DNA of 64,000 nt from Beta vulgaris subsp. vulgaris (Eukaryota; Streptophyta; Magnoliopsida; Caryophyllales; Amaranthaceae), in assembly GCF_026745355.1 (NCBI RefSeq), contig NC_079209.1, positions 26,075,156 through 26,139,155 of the forward strand, written 5' to 3'. Below are positions 32,440 to 42,728 of the stretch, piece by piece. Positions within the stretch are counted from its first letter, which is position 1, and every line of letters begins with the position of its first letter. The position numbers were made by a program, and so were the translations under genes. The notes beneath the pieces are model-generated. The model searched no databases. It was not told the origin of the DNA and worked only from the letters and a program-made list of their open reading frames with translations.

Positions 32440-32850
32440 TAAAAAAAAAATCCCGCCAGTTTGGAGAGACTATTAAAACTCCGGCGCCTAATCGCGACTC
32501 GGTTTTTCGATTTTTCGAAATAAACTAAACTTGAAACAATTAACGAAAATTCGTCGTACGAGCATGATCCTTTAACAAATCATTTTATTGAAATCGGTGG
32601 TTGTATTCATTTAGTACAATTTAGGAAGATTATATTTCTAAGCCGAAATTCTATGACGAACACGTAAAAATGGAAACCACACGATAGAATGAAACTTGCG
32701 TTCCGAGATGAAACATGCCTCTGACGGGGTACGCGCTCCACAATGTATGACCGTTCTTACTATTTTTATTTCTTTTCAAAAAAACTGTATTGTGAAATTT
32801 TATACATAACAAGGGTTCGAAATTTGGTGTCTACATAATGCCCCACATTG
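32440..32850 (+). repeat. Possible LTR end of a Tat/Ogre-type element
   Basis: The text from CTCCGGCGCCTAATCGC through GACGGGGTACGCGCTCC to TTTGGTGTCTACATAATGCC has the look of the 3' part of a long gypsy LTR followed by the start of an internal region. It lies 1.3 kb before a Tat/Ogre gag-like ORF at 34111 on the same strand. No second LTR was found, so this is inference. Confidence 0.35.
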
Positions 32851-32949
32851 GTCGAATTTTAGATGAAAGGATGACCAATGTTTGAAAAGACAAAAATATT
32901 CACAGAAAATTTCTTTTAAGATAACATATTCTTCGTAGAGAATAGTAAT

Positions 32950-33390
32950 AATTAGTGTTGTTGTTGAAAACATGAATTGCGACTTCTGATGACGCTTTAA
33001 GTAGAAAATCCCATTCAATTTTCTAAAATTTTAAAACGCGACTTTGACATCGTCTTGGATAGAAATTCTCAATTAAATATCTAAAATGAAAAAATGATAC
33101 TTTATCGTTGTCTTAATTAGAAAATCTCAGTTAATTTTCTAAAATGCATATTGTGTTCTTAAAATAGAATTTTTTAATTAATTTTTGAAAATTCGAAAAT
33201 GTGACTTTATCGTCGTCTTAAGTAGAAAATACCAATTAATTTTATAAAATGCAACTTTATCGTCATCTTAAAATAGAAAATTCTAATTAACTTTCTAAAA
33301 TCAAAATGTGATTTTGACGTCGTCTTAGATAGAAAATCCCAATTAATTTCCCAAAATTTGAAAATGCTACTTTAATGTCGTTTAAAATAT
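32950..33390. repeat. Degenerate 50-65-bp minisatellite
   Basis: About seven units of the form GCGACTTTATCGTCGTCTTA, AGTAGAAAATCCCAATTAAT, TTTCTAAAAT recur with many point changes and small length differences. No coding sense. It sits in what may be the untranslated leader of the gag-like ORF at 34111. Confidence 0.88.
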
Positions 33391-34110
33391 TTTGTCTTAT
33401 GAATTAGTGTTTTGTTAACGCGAGAGACTCTGTCAACTAACAGACTACCTCCTGTTTTTTATTAGAATTTTTAGTGGCCTTGATGACAAACAAATGGTCA
33501 AATCACCACTACTCACTTTTTATGACTTTGTGTGTTATGATGCCACCTTAAATTAGGACAGTGTGAGGTCATGTCACCTTAAAGTAATGCATTGTCAGGT
33601 CATATCACCTGAGAGTGATGCATTGCTAAGCATGTCACCTTAAAGGGTTGACCAAAGGTTATTACCCTCTAGATAAATTATGATGGATTGATCATCATAT
33701 GGCAAAAAAAAATTATCTGTTTATTTTTTCAGGAAAATTTTCATCTATAATGCTTATTTGCTTTATCGAAAAATGATGATCGCTATATAAAATAGATTGA
33801 TCAAATTCAATATTTTGGATGATTATTAGTAAAAGGGGATCGTATCAATGTTCTTGATTCATCATTGACACTGTTTATCGATGTTTGCTTTCAGTAAAAA
33901 CTCTCATACAAGAAATGCTTGATCATTAGCCATGGTTAAAGATGCCCCTCATTACCCCATGGACAATACTCAAAATTATTATCTATCGCATGAAATCATG
34001 GATGTTCATCTTTTTTCATCTTTAAAAGGGCATGGTTCTTCATTTCCAAATGCACCATCTTCACTAATCCAACATCTTCTATAACTTTTCTTCTTTCTCA
34101 AAAAAATATA
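33391..34110. other. Unassigned stretch before the gag-like ORF
   Basis: It has a short triple repeat of GTCACCTTAAA-type text near 33545-33650 (GTCATGTCACCTTAAAGTA and variants). A pyrimidine-rich leader (34030-34105) runs up to the ATG at 34111. No other feature is supported. Confidence 0.45.
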
Positions 34111-34735
34111 ATGGCTCCTAATTATGGAGAAACTAACGAATGGGGAGTGGTGAGAAAATACAACTCTTGGGGATCAAAAAGAATTTGGAGCAACCAAGGC
34201 AATCTTCTTCTTCTTCCCGTTTTACTAAGGCTCTTATGCCTTTGCTTTCACTTTCTATTTGTTATGAAATGATTCGTGCTGCTTCCTAATTTTGTAAAGC
34301 TGATTAACTCCAGTGCGGCCTGACCTGACCCGATTATGAGCGGGCTTGGCCCATTTTTTTTCTTTGCTTTGGGACGGGCTTTGGGCACGCCAAAAATGAC
34401 TTCTTAGTCTATTTTTTTTGCCTGACCCGATTTTGGCCAGAAATAGCAGGCTTTGGGCACAAAATTTGGGCCCGACCAATGCGCATTTTTTTAGGTGCGG
34501 CCTAGCCCGACCCGACCCATAATCACCTCTACAATTTTGGGATGAAACTCGTCATGTCTTCCGCTTTGGAGACCAAGAGATTGTGCCTCTTATTGAAGAG
34601 GTCGAGGGATTGCTGGGCTTACCATCTAATGGTCCAGTTATTACGCCTAGGTCTCCTACAAGGATCTCGGAAGATTTATCAACAATTGTATATCTATCTG
34701 AAAACCTTCATGACAACTACCTACATATGATGAGG
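34111..34735 (+). pseudogene. Tat/Ogre gag N-terminal or plant-mobile-domain-like fragment
   Basis: The ATG at 34111 opens MAPNYGETNEWGVV. After a MITE at 34295-34531 the reading resumes with FWDETRHVFRFG, QEIVPLIEEVEGLLGLPSNG and ends near 34735. The pattern FRFG…PLLEE/LLGLP is shared by N-terminal Gag segments of Ogre/Tat elements and by plant mobile domains derived from transposons. A frameshift lies near 34195. It faces the minus-strand pol series that begins at about 34950, so the two parts cannot belong to one transcript as arranged. Confidence 0.6.
34295..34531. mobile_element. hAT-type MITE inside the gag-like ORF
   Basis: The ends TAAAGCTGATTA and, inverted, TAGAGGTGATTA match at 9 of 12 positions. 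The flanks TAATTTTG (34287-34294) and CAATTTTG (34532-34539) agree at 7 of 8 bases, an 8-bp target duplication as in hAT. The interior is rich in GGGC/GCCCGACC text. Removing it with one flank rejoins the FWDETR reading, and the single flank mismatch turns a Gln codon into a stop in the left copy. Confidence 0.82.
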
Positions 34736-34949
34736 TACTTCTTCTTAACTTATTATTGACTTTTCAATTTGGCACTTGCCAATTCTCTAATAATGCCGGC
34801 TATAGGATTTGTAGAGAAAATGCTTGCATTCTTACGATTTTGGGAAGTACCCTCACTAAATGGCTTTAAACATATGCCATGGTCGGGGTCTTTCACTTAT
34901 AAAATTGTTAGCGGGGGTCGTCTTGGACCCCTTATTTTAGGATAAATAT

Positions 34950-36180
34950 TTCTTGGCTTAGACGAACTCAAAAGAAACCCCCAAAGCTTTGTGAAGGGAT
35001 GTCCATTAGCCCTTCACCGCTCCATTTATTTGAGGACGATAAGGTGAGGATCGATGATGCTTGATTGCATATTTTGCGAGAGTTGTCTTCAAATGACCTT
35101 CAAATTGTGATCCATTATCAACGATGACTTCAAAAGGTATACCATACCGACATATATAATGTTGTTAATCACACATTTGACACTTATTTTACCCCTATCT
35201 TTGAAAATGATACAGCTTCAACTCACTTCGAAAAGTAATCAATTGAAACAAGAATATATTGATGCCCATTTGAAGCCTTTGGATGAATTTGTTCGCTTAT
35301 GTCTATGCCCCAACTCGAAAATGGCCAAGGAGAGGACGTATTATGTAGTGACACATGTGGCATATGATTGAGGTTATCATATATATGATATTGCTTGCAA
35401 GCACGGACAAAGCTAATGTAGTCGCCTTCTAGGGTACTCCAATAGAAACGTGCTCACTAAATTTTACGAGCCAACATCCTTATATTCATATGGGGTCCAC
35501 ATTCTCCTCCATGAACTTCTTCCATGATGGATTGCTTCTCACTATCATCCACGCAGAGTTGTAGAGTACCAGCAAAACCTTTGTGATAGACTTTACCCTT
35601 GAGTATGAGAATGAGTAGTTAGTCTTCTGATCGCTATACAATCCTTCTTGCCACTTCCCTCTGGATACTGCATAGTTCTAGAAAATTATTGATATCCTTT
35701 TACCAAACATCATTATCATCTTGTTGATCCAACATGGAGACAATTTGTGCCGCCATCACTGTAGGCCCTTTTCTTTCTTCTATTAACACTGACTGGATCT
35801 TTGTACCATTTTCGCATGTTAAATTAACAACAAGATTGGCTAAAGCATCCGTGAAACTATTTTGTCCATGAGGAAGATGTTTAAAGCTGATATCAGCAAA
35901 ATAAGGGATTAACTCCTTTAGGTACTCTATATAGAGCTGCAGTCTTTCATTACTAACTCTCTAAATTCCTATTGTTTAAGATATGATAAGATTGGAATCT
36001 CTATATACAGTGAGATGTCTTCCCCTTGCTACCAAAGCGACTTTTATTCCAGATATACATGCTTCATACTCAGCTGTATTGTTAGTCGTTCGGAAGTCTA
36101 ACTTGACAGCAAACGGAATATGGACTCCTTTAGGATCTACTAACGAAACCCTTGCTCCATTACCTCTCCTATTAGAAGCT
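34950..36180 (-). pseudogene. Integrase and second (archaeal-type) RNase H of a Tat/Ogre element
   Basis: Minus-strand reading from 36180 gives a second RNase H: GNGARVSLVDPKG, NNTAEYEACISGIKVAL, RDSNLIISYL, all broken by stops. Dual RNase H is a hallmark of the Tat/Ogre group. Further left come KVYHKGFAG, a VHGGECGPH finger-like block (35500) and integrase-core traces (FKWASIYS, IPFEVI-like text near 35115-35290). The left end near 34950 is undefined. No long frame survives. Confidence 0.72.
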
Positions 36181-36662
36181 CAATCAAAATACATGCACCA
36201 TTGTGGATTGTCAATGAAGCATATGTACTCATCAGGGAATGCATCCTCATATTCATCTCCTGACTCCGGTCCTTCTGCTAAGGTTTCAGATATTGTTCTT
36301 CCTTTGACAAATTTCTGGTTGACACATTGAATATAAAACTCAAAAATCATAGCATTCCATCTCGCCAATCTTTCACTAAGAATGCGTTTTTCGAACAGAT
36401 ACTTGATTGGATCAAGTCTTGTGATCATATAGGTGGTATGAGCTTGGAGGCGATGCCTCAACTTCTTTGTGGCATAGACCAAAAAGATACATGCTTTTTC
36501 GAGTGGGGTATATCTTGTCTCATACTCTAGAAATTTGTTGCTAAGATAGAATATGACAATTTCTTCTTTGTTCCCTTTTGATATTGGGTTAAGAGAGCTC
36601 CCATGGCTGTAACCTGTTATAGTGAGGTACAAAATTAGAGGTTCTCCTGGTCTAGGTGGCAT
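36180..36662 (-). pseudogene. Ty3-type RNase H of the Tat/Ogre element
   Basis: A 160-codon open stretch with the LILYLTITGYSHGSSL start, IVIFYLSNKFLEYETRYTPL, KACIFLVYATKKLRHRL and YLFEKRILSERLARW blocks, the plant gypsy RNase H. The catalytic Asp of the family's YL(A)-(S/D) strand is not present. It leads to PQWCMYFD, which opens the second RNase H, cut by a stop at 36180. Confidence 0.85.
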
Positions 36663-37440
36663 TAGTTTAAGTGGATTTGATAGGTACTCTTTCCTCGAAT
36701 CGAAAGCTTGCTGACATTCCTCGTATCACTCATGGGCTGCCCCTTTTCTGAGCAGCTTAAATACAGGTTCATATCTCATAATGAGTTGTCAGATGAACTT
36801 GCCTATATATTGAATTCTGCCGAGAAATCCTTTTACGTCTTTTTCTGTTTTTTTGGAGGAGGTAATTCTGAAATGGCCTTCACCTTTTCAGAGTCCACTT
36901 TGATGTCGTCTTGACTGACAATGAATCCCAACAATTTTCCCGAAGTGACGCCAAGCACACACTTTTGAGGATTTAGACTTAGATTGTACTTCCTGATTCT
37001 TTCAAAGAAGGACTCTATTATATTGCGGGAATATTCCCCTCTCAATCTTCACTTTTCATAATCATGTGATCTACATAGACCTCCACAATGTCATGGATGA
37101 GGTCATGAAAGATAGTGGTTGCAGGCCTTTGATATGTGTCCCCGACATTCTTTAGACAAAAAGGCATAACTCAATAGCAGAAAGTGCCCCACAGTGTGAT
37201 GAAAGACGTCTTTGTCATTTCTTCATGGGCCATGAGTATTTGATATACCCAGAGAATCCATCCATGAAGGAAAATATTGCATGATCGACCATACTATCCA
37301 CGAAGACATCGATATGGGGTAGAGAGAAGCAATCTTTTAATGATGCATCATTTAAATCACAAAAATCGATGCACACCCGAACTCTTCCATCCTTTATAGG
37401 TACAACCACTATGTTCGCGAGCTAGCTCAAATGCTTTACT
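36662..37440 (-). pseudogene. Reverse transcriptase of the Tat/Ogre element
   Basis: The stretch at 37215-37409 holds MVVPIKDGRVRVCIDFCDLN, SLPHIDVFVD and FMDGFSGY, the fingers and palm entry. Reading resumes near 37130 (MPFCLKN-like) and 37075 (VYVDHMI where the family has VYVDDMI, so one catalytic Asp appears to be His). The 36833-37045 stretch is the thumb and connection (YNLSLNPQKCVLGVTSGKLL). At least three frame changes occur. Confidence 0.82.
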
Positions 37441-37719
37441 GCTTAGATAAATTTAGCATCAAGCTGTTACTAGATTTGTTCTTTTACTTTTATACTAACC
37501 TATAGTTTCATTCTGCAGAGCTTTTGCTGCTTAGGCTTCCTTTTAGGATGTAACATAATGTGATATTTCACAATTTCTCTATTAACACCAGGCATACCAG
37601 CATTGGACCATGCAAACACATCTACATAATTTATTAATAATGCAATAAACACATACTGTTGAATTGGGGAGAGGGATGAACTTATTTAGACTTCTTTTAC
37701 AGCATTTTCTATACTATTA

Positions 37720-38073
37720 TTAATTAAAATGGACACTTGCTTCCATGGGTTTTATATATGTTTCAGTTGTATTAAGTGGTTCAGCATTATTAAATTCACT
37801 GTTAGAAATTATGTCTTGCATGCAAATGTACTTAGATAAAAGCTCACATTCAATTTCCTCATTATCAAAATCTTTTGACTGAGTATGCAGAGTAGATTGA
37901 CTGAAAGATGAGCTATCCGTATGGTAACCATCTGAAAGGGGTGAAAAGGTAGTTTCATTAGATGATTGTGGAGTATGGTTTCCTAAAAACATTCTAAATT
38001 CAATAGGTCCTTCTTTTGCCTGACACTTAATATTCCACTTATTTTCAATGTTATTGCTAGAAGGTATCATCAA
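37720..38073 (-). pseudogene. Linker between G-patch-like region and RT
   Basis: A 117-codon Ser/Thr/Asn/Glu-rich open stretch without a domain I recognise. Its position between the GLGY block and RT matches the variable linker of Tat-type pol, so it is assigned by context only. Confidence 0.4.
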
Positions 38074-38263
38074 AGATACTGGATCAAAATCCCCTTATTT
38101 GCAAGACTCGAAAGTGAAAAGTTTCTTAAGGACACTATGTTCCAGATTATCCACCTAATCATCTTCCTTTTTCTATTCCTTGTTCTTGGACAAACCAGCT
38201 TTTGATTAAGCCTAAATTCCTAGCTTCATTAAAGCATATCTCCAATCCCGGTATAATTTTCTA

Positions 38264-38731
38264 TTATTTCCTACTAAGCCAAGGTTCTAGAAATTCATAG
38301 TACAACTCAGTATCTCCGTGCAAGATGAACTGACCGTTGAGAGTAAGAGAAGATTCAATGGTGTTATTAGAAGTGTTGCCCGGATCATATCCTAATCCAT
38401 ATTGGTATTGCTTGTCTACTATGGGGATTGGTTGCTTCATCCGTGTACTATCACGTCCTAATCCGATTCCTTGGGTATAACCCATTTTCATCGTGATTTG
38501 AAGACCTTTGGACAGAGGTTGCATGGCAAATTCTACATGCTCTTTGACTGCGTTTGTGGATATGGCTGACGCTTCTGTTTTTTCATGGTAATTGGTCATC
38601 CTTAAAGAAGGGACGAATTTGTGGATACTTTGATTGGAATGGTCCACCTTTACAGCTTGATTTGTTTTTTTTGTTATGTTTTGACTCTTTGAAATGATCT
38701 TACTGACATTGGGGTTAATAACAAAATGCAT
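38264..38731 (-). pseudogene. G-patch-like segment of Tat-type pol
   Basis: A 155-codon open stretch whose C-terminal half carries MGYTQGIGLGRDSTRMKQPI and YGLGYDPG. This Gly-rich block with a following GLGY is regularly found between protease and RT of Tat/Ogre elements and resembles a G-patch, an RNA-binding motif. The N-terminal half is polar and unassigned. The stop at 38264 breaks it from the linker. Confidence 0.7.
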
Positions 38732-39169
38732 TTTTCTATCATTCTTCCATTCCTTGCTTTAGTATTTGAACAAAGACGAAGAATATAGAAATTTGGGCAT
38801 GTATCCTATTGATATTTCAATTCAGTATTCTGAAATTGTTGCTATGATGACTAGCACCTTGAATTGTGATCTTATTGCCTGGAATACATTGGTTATTTTA
38901 TTTAAGTCGAGCCCCGAAGGCTGCCTTCATATCCCTATTGCTCCAGGTGCATTTTTAGGGAATCAGACTCAGTGTAGTTCGTCATTTTAAAAGGAACTCG
39001 TGTTTTTTCATTTAATAAAGTGGATGCACTCGTATTGAGCTACCTATGTAGCCCAAGTGTTACATAGGTGGAGTGATCTCATAATGCAAGTGTATGTGAT
39101 AATGGGGATTCAAGCTGCACTTAGTTTTCCGATACTAATAGCTGAAAGGTTTTTTTTCTTGATGAGCTA

Positions 39170-40290
39170 ACCCCCTACAGGACATTTAAAGAACATTTCC
39201 CCCTTTCTTTCATCTGATAGGCATGAGACAATTAAGGAGCTTTGCGGTAGACGAGAGCTATGTTGGTGATCTGGTTGATGGGATAGCTGAGAGCATGACA
39301 TTGGTTTCTACCGTAACCATGCAATTGATGATAATGGCAGTACTTGTAGAGGTTTGACCCTACAGGTTTTACCCCTAGGCATCTAGGAAGTGGATGAATC
39401 TGACCTTACTCGACCATTTGCAAAAAATTTCGACTTGGGATTGCGGTTGAGGGCCAACCAACACTTTCCTTGCGGGCACTTCTTTGTGCGTCGGACTAAT
39501 GATGCCTTGATCAATCAGGTTTTGAACTTTGTAGTAAAGATCATGGCATCAATCAGTTTCGTGCCCAAATTGGCGAGAATAAGCAAAGAGTTTCCTCATC
39601 TCTATTCCAGGAAGGGGTAAATAGCGCACATACGATGAGGCTTGAATTATAACTTGGCTCTCAAAACGATCATACACCATACTCAATGGTTCGTCCATCT
39701 TAGCAAAAAACCTTTGGATTTACATTGGGAGTTTTTAGATTTTATGGAGCTCGTTTTTCTTGCAATTTCAGAGCATCGGTGTCAAAGCCATGTTGTTCCA
39801 TGTGGCCGAGGGAGGTGTATTTGGTAGTAACCATGTGACGATAATAGAAATCATTCAGGTTCCGCAGCAATATAAGCATGAACTATCGAACATTATTATG
39901 GAAACGAAGCTATGTACGGATATGCGTGCATCTCGAATAAAAGTGCGAAAAAGTTTTTTAGGCACTTTGACGCAAAGTGACTAGCTTCAACTTCTTGATA
40001 TTAGTATGTTTATGCACGAGAGCCCAATTAAAGAAGGCTTGGCTAGCGTTTCCCAAACTAGCTCTATCCACATAATCTAAAGAGTAGTACCAGTCTGGAG
40101 CTGGTCATTCTGAACTCTTGTCAAACATCATGGGGTAATCTTCCTGTAGTATTCCCTATGGGTGTAAGGCATTCACAAATCCAACTAAGTGGGCGAAAGG
40201 ATCACCGTTCCCGTCAAATTTCCGAAACTATGGCAACTCACGATATTGATCTTCGTGTTGGTATCTTTGAAAGAGAATCAGTGATTCAGT
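39170..40290 (-). pseudogene. gag core of a Tat/Ogre element
   Basis: Minus-strand fragments in several frames give FRKFDGNGDPFAHLVGFVNAL (read in pieces near 40230-40160), WYYSLDYVDRASLGNASQAF (40080) and, near 39500, a KVQNLIDQGIISP block, the usual order of Gag in this group. It ends around 39170. The straight frames are heavily interrupted. Plus-strand ORFs here (39390, 39642, 39760) are shadows. Confidence 0.6.
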
Positions 40291-40647
40291 GTGAACCTCT
40301 CGGATAGGGCCTACTACATTAAAGTTCAGGTCAAAATCATCAGTTCTAGATCTCTTCTTTGAGCCATTATCATCATTGTCTTGAGGATTGCCAACACATG
40401 ATTCCTCTAGTGCTTCAGCTGATGTATCATGAGTGCCAATTCTTTGAACTCCTACTTCTTCCTCGTCATCCTCACTATACTCTGGCTCTATTTCTTCCGC
40501 ACTTGCATCTGGTGTGGCCGCTGGGATCTCATTAACCCATGAATTTGCAGGCCTTGCTAGAATACAGTGGATAGTGTAACCATCTAACCTGTTGCCTTCT
40601 ACTTCGTTAAGATATAATACAGACTTCCCGGTGTTGGAGACGATCAT
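40228..40647 (-). pseudogene. Acidic segment joining protease-end and gag core
   Basis: A 139-codon stretch: the start (MIVSNTGKSVLYLNEVEG) continues the TLHQKV block that closes the protease region, and the middle is acidic (EEIEPEYSEDDEEEVG) and ends QRYQHEDQYRELP, immediately before the gag FRKFDG core. Having protease text before gag text is the reverse of the normal order, so two element copies or a rearrangement meet here. Confidence 0.5.
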
Positions 40648-40649
40648 AA

Positions 40650-41087
40650 TTTTTGGATCACCAACAATAATTAGTGAGAAGGTTTACCTTCTGATGTAAA
40701 GTAGAGGCTACTGCTCTGTTTTCATGCAGCCACAATCTTCCTAATAAGAGAATAAAACATGCTTAAATGTCAATGAGCATGAATTCTACCTTCCTTTCCA
40801 TGGGACCACATTCAATGAGGAGGCTGATTAAACCTACTACTTATCTCTTGGCATTATCATATGCTCTGCCCACCTGGTTGGATGACCAGATCTTCTTTTG
40901 AATAATTGAGTCTTATTACCACAAGCAGAGGGCAAACATTGATTGTGGAGCTGTTGTCGATCAATACCCTAGGTATCTCCCATCCATTACATCGTATAAT
41001 GATGTGCAACAAATTATTGTGGTTGATATTATCAGAGAGATCATGGTCAGTGAACATGAGATTTCGATCTACACCGTGAATGAGCAC
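40650..41087 (-). pseudogene. Aspartic protease of a Tat/Ogre element
   Basis: The stretch 40857-41087 contains RVLIDNSSTINVCPLLVVIR, the protease active-site block with D-N-S-S in place of the usual D-N-G-S. Downstream, in another frame, LLGRLWLHENRAVASTLHQK (read with a gap) closes the domain. It is non-functional by frameshift and by the active-site change. Confidence 0.72.
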
Positions 41088-41094
41088 CGGCCAT

Positions 41095-41740
41095 AATCTG
41101 GTTATGTGCAGATTCGTTTTTAAAAACTAGGATCCAGATCCTGCCTGGATCCGTCAAATCCAAAATTTCAGATTCCAGATCGCAAAATAGTGATCTAGAT
41201 CCACGTATTCGGATAGGATCCATTACCCACTAACATCCCTTATCAAAACCCCAGCCCCTCTCTTTCTCTCTCCTCCATGTATATCTCTCGTCCCTTTAGC
41301 CTATTGCCCTCCCCCGTCCCTAAGTTCGTCGGAGCATTGACTCTCTGCTGCCTCAAGCAAGTGGCGTTGTTGTCTTCTTTCTCTCTCCCCTACTTGCACT
41401 AGTGTTGCCGTCTTCGGCGTTGCTGTTGCTACTGTTCTTTCTCTCCTATCGGAGGTTGTTGTTCTCCTATTCCACGACCTTCTCTCACATTTGCGCGGTT
41501 GTTGCTGCTGGATCTCGTCTAATTTCCGACATGCTTCTGCCGTCGATGGTGGTTCACAAAGGTACTAAACTAAGCTTGCGTTTCTCCTTCCTCTATTAAT
41601 CAAATTGAAGTAGGTATGAACTAGATGTTCTGTTTGTGAAATTTATGTCATTGATTAAGTTAATTCTGCATTACTGGAAGGAATGTGTTTATGATATGAA
41701 TTCTAATTTGTATTATGGTTGTTGTTGTTGAGACATTTGG
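41095..41740 (+). other. Pyrimidine-rich, exon-like stretch
   Basis: A CT-rich leader (41250-41290, 41370-41450) precedes an open stretch of 65 codons (41402-41599) rich in Leu and Ser, with a possible splice donor at about 41561 (CACAAAG|GTACTA). This could be the first exon of a gene whose intron received the hAT element at 41751, but the peptide matches no family I know. The first 150 bp contain repeated GGATCCAGATC text. Confidence 0.25.
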
Positions 41741-41986
41741 CTATCAATTGTAGGGGTGTTCATGGGTGGTTAACCGTCCCGAAATAAAATTTCGATTCGT
41801 GATCCAGACGTATTAATTCGCCATTTTTGCGAACAGTTACCGTTCAAACCGGTAATCGCGTAAATGGTTAACCGGCTTTTTAGTACGATTTTTCAGTTAA
41901 CCATTGACAGTTACTCAAGTTTAATTAAATTATTTTCTTAATTTTATATATTAGTTTTCAAATTTTTCTCAACATAAATAATTTAC

Positions 41987-42728
41987 TGATGTGTAACGTG
42001 GAGAAGTAATCTCACACCTTACAACTCGAAAGATAGTGAATCAAAGAAGAATACTCTATTCTTTGAAACGTTTAGTTAAGTTTCAAGAACTCGGTTCTTG
42101 ACCCTAAACTAAGGCTATAAAATCTGTTAGTATTGGAATACTCACAACACTCACAAACTCTTCGAAGATTTACTTGGAACTCACAAGAAATCCCTCGGCA
42201 ATTTAATCAAACAAGCAAACAAACTAGTCGCCAATTTGATGCATAAACTTTCTTTAAACTCGTGATATTATTTCGTGTGTAAAATAATGTACAATGTAAG
42301 CTATTTATAGGAAAATAACATAACCCTAATTAGGCTTAGAACACGTCTCTAAGTCCTAGACTCCTAACACCATTGAGTCACGTAAAATCCACCGTTTTAA
42401 GAACGTAGGCAAAACCATGCTCCTAAGACTCCAAACACAACAAAAACTCTAAATACTACTAATCCACCATGGATTAGTATTCTTCTAGCAGAACTAGGAG
42501 ACTAAGTAGTAACTTCTCCTAACAGAACTAGGAGACTAATACTACAACTTCCCACGTCGATCTTGTCCATGGCACAGTGGTTAGCACTGTATTTTGACCA
42601 CCATGCACACCCTTGCAACTTCCAAGCTCGGACCATGTGCTTCACTAAACCTTCCTTGGCTGTCCCCCATAACTTTAGCATGCAACATCTCTTGATCACC
42701 ACTTGATGAGCTACTAGCAACCTCATCA
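41987..42728 (-). repeat. 3' LTR of the CRM-like element
   Basis: In element orientation it begins TGATGAGGTTGC after the purine run AGAAGGAGGGAA and ends GTTACACATCA. It is 742 bp. A TATAAATAG box (reverse of 42301-42309) marks the likely promoter. The last codons of pol extend into it as far as 42581. Confidence 0.92.

Noticed and set aside
39390..39984. Plus-strand ORFs between Tat/Ogre pieces
   Set aside because: They are antisense shadows of the minus-strand gag remnant.
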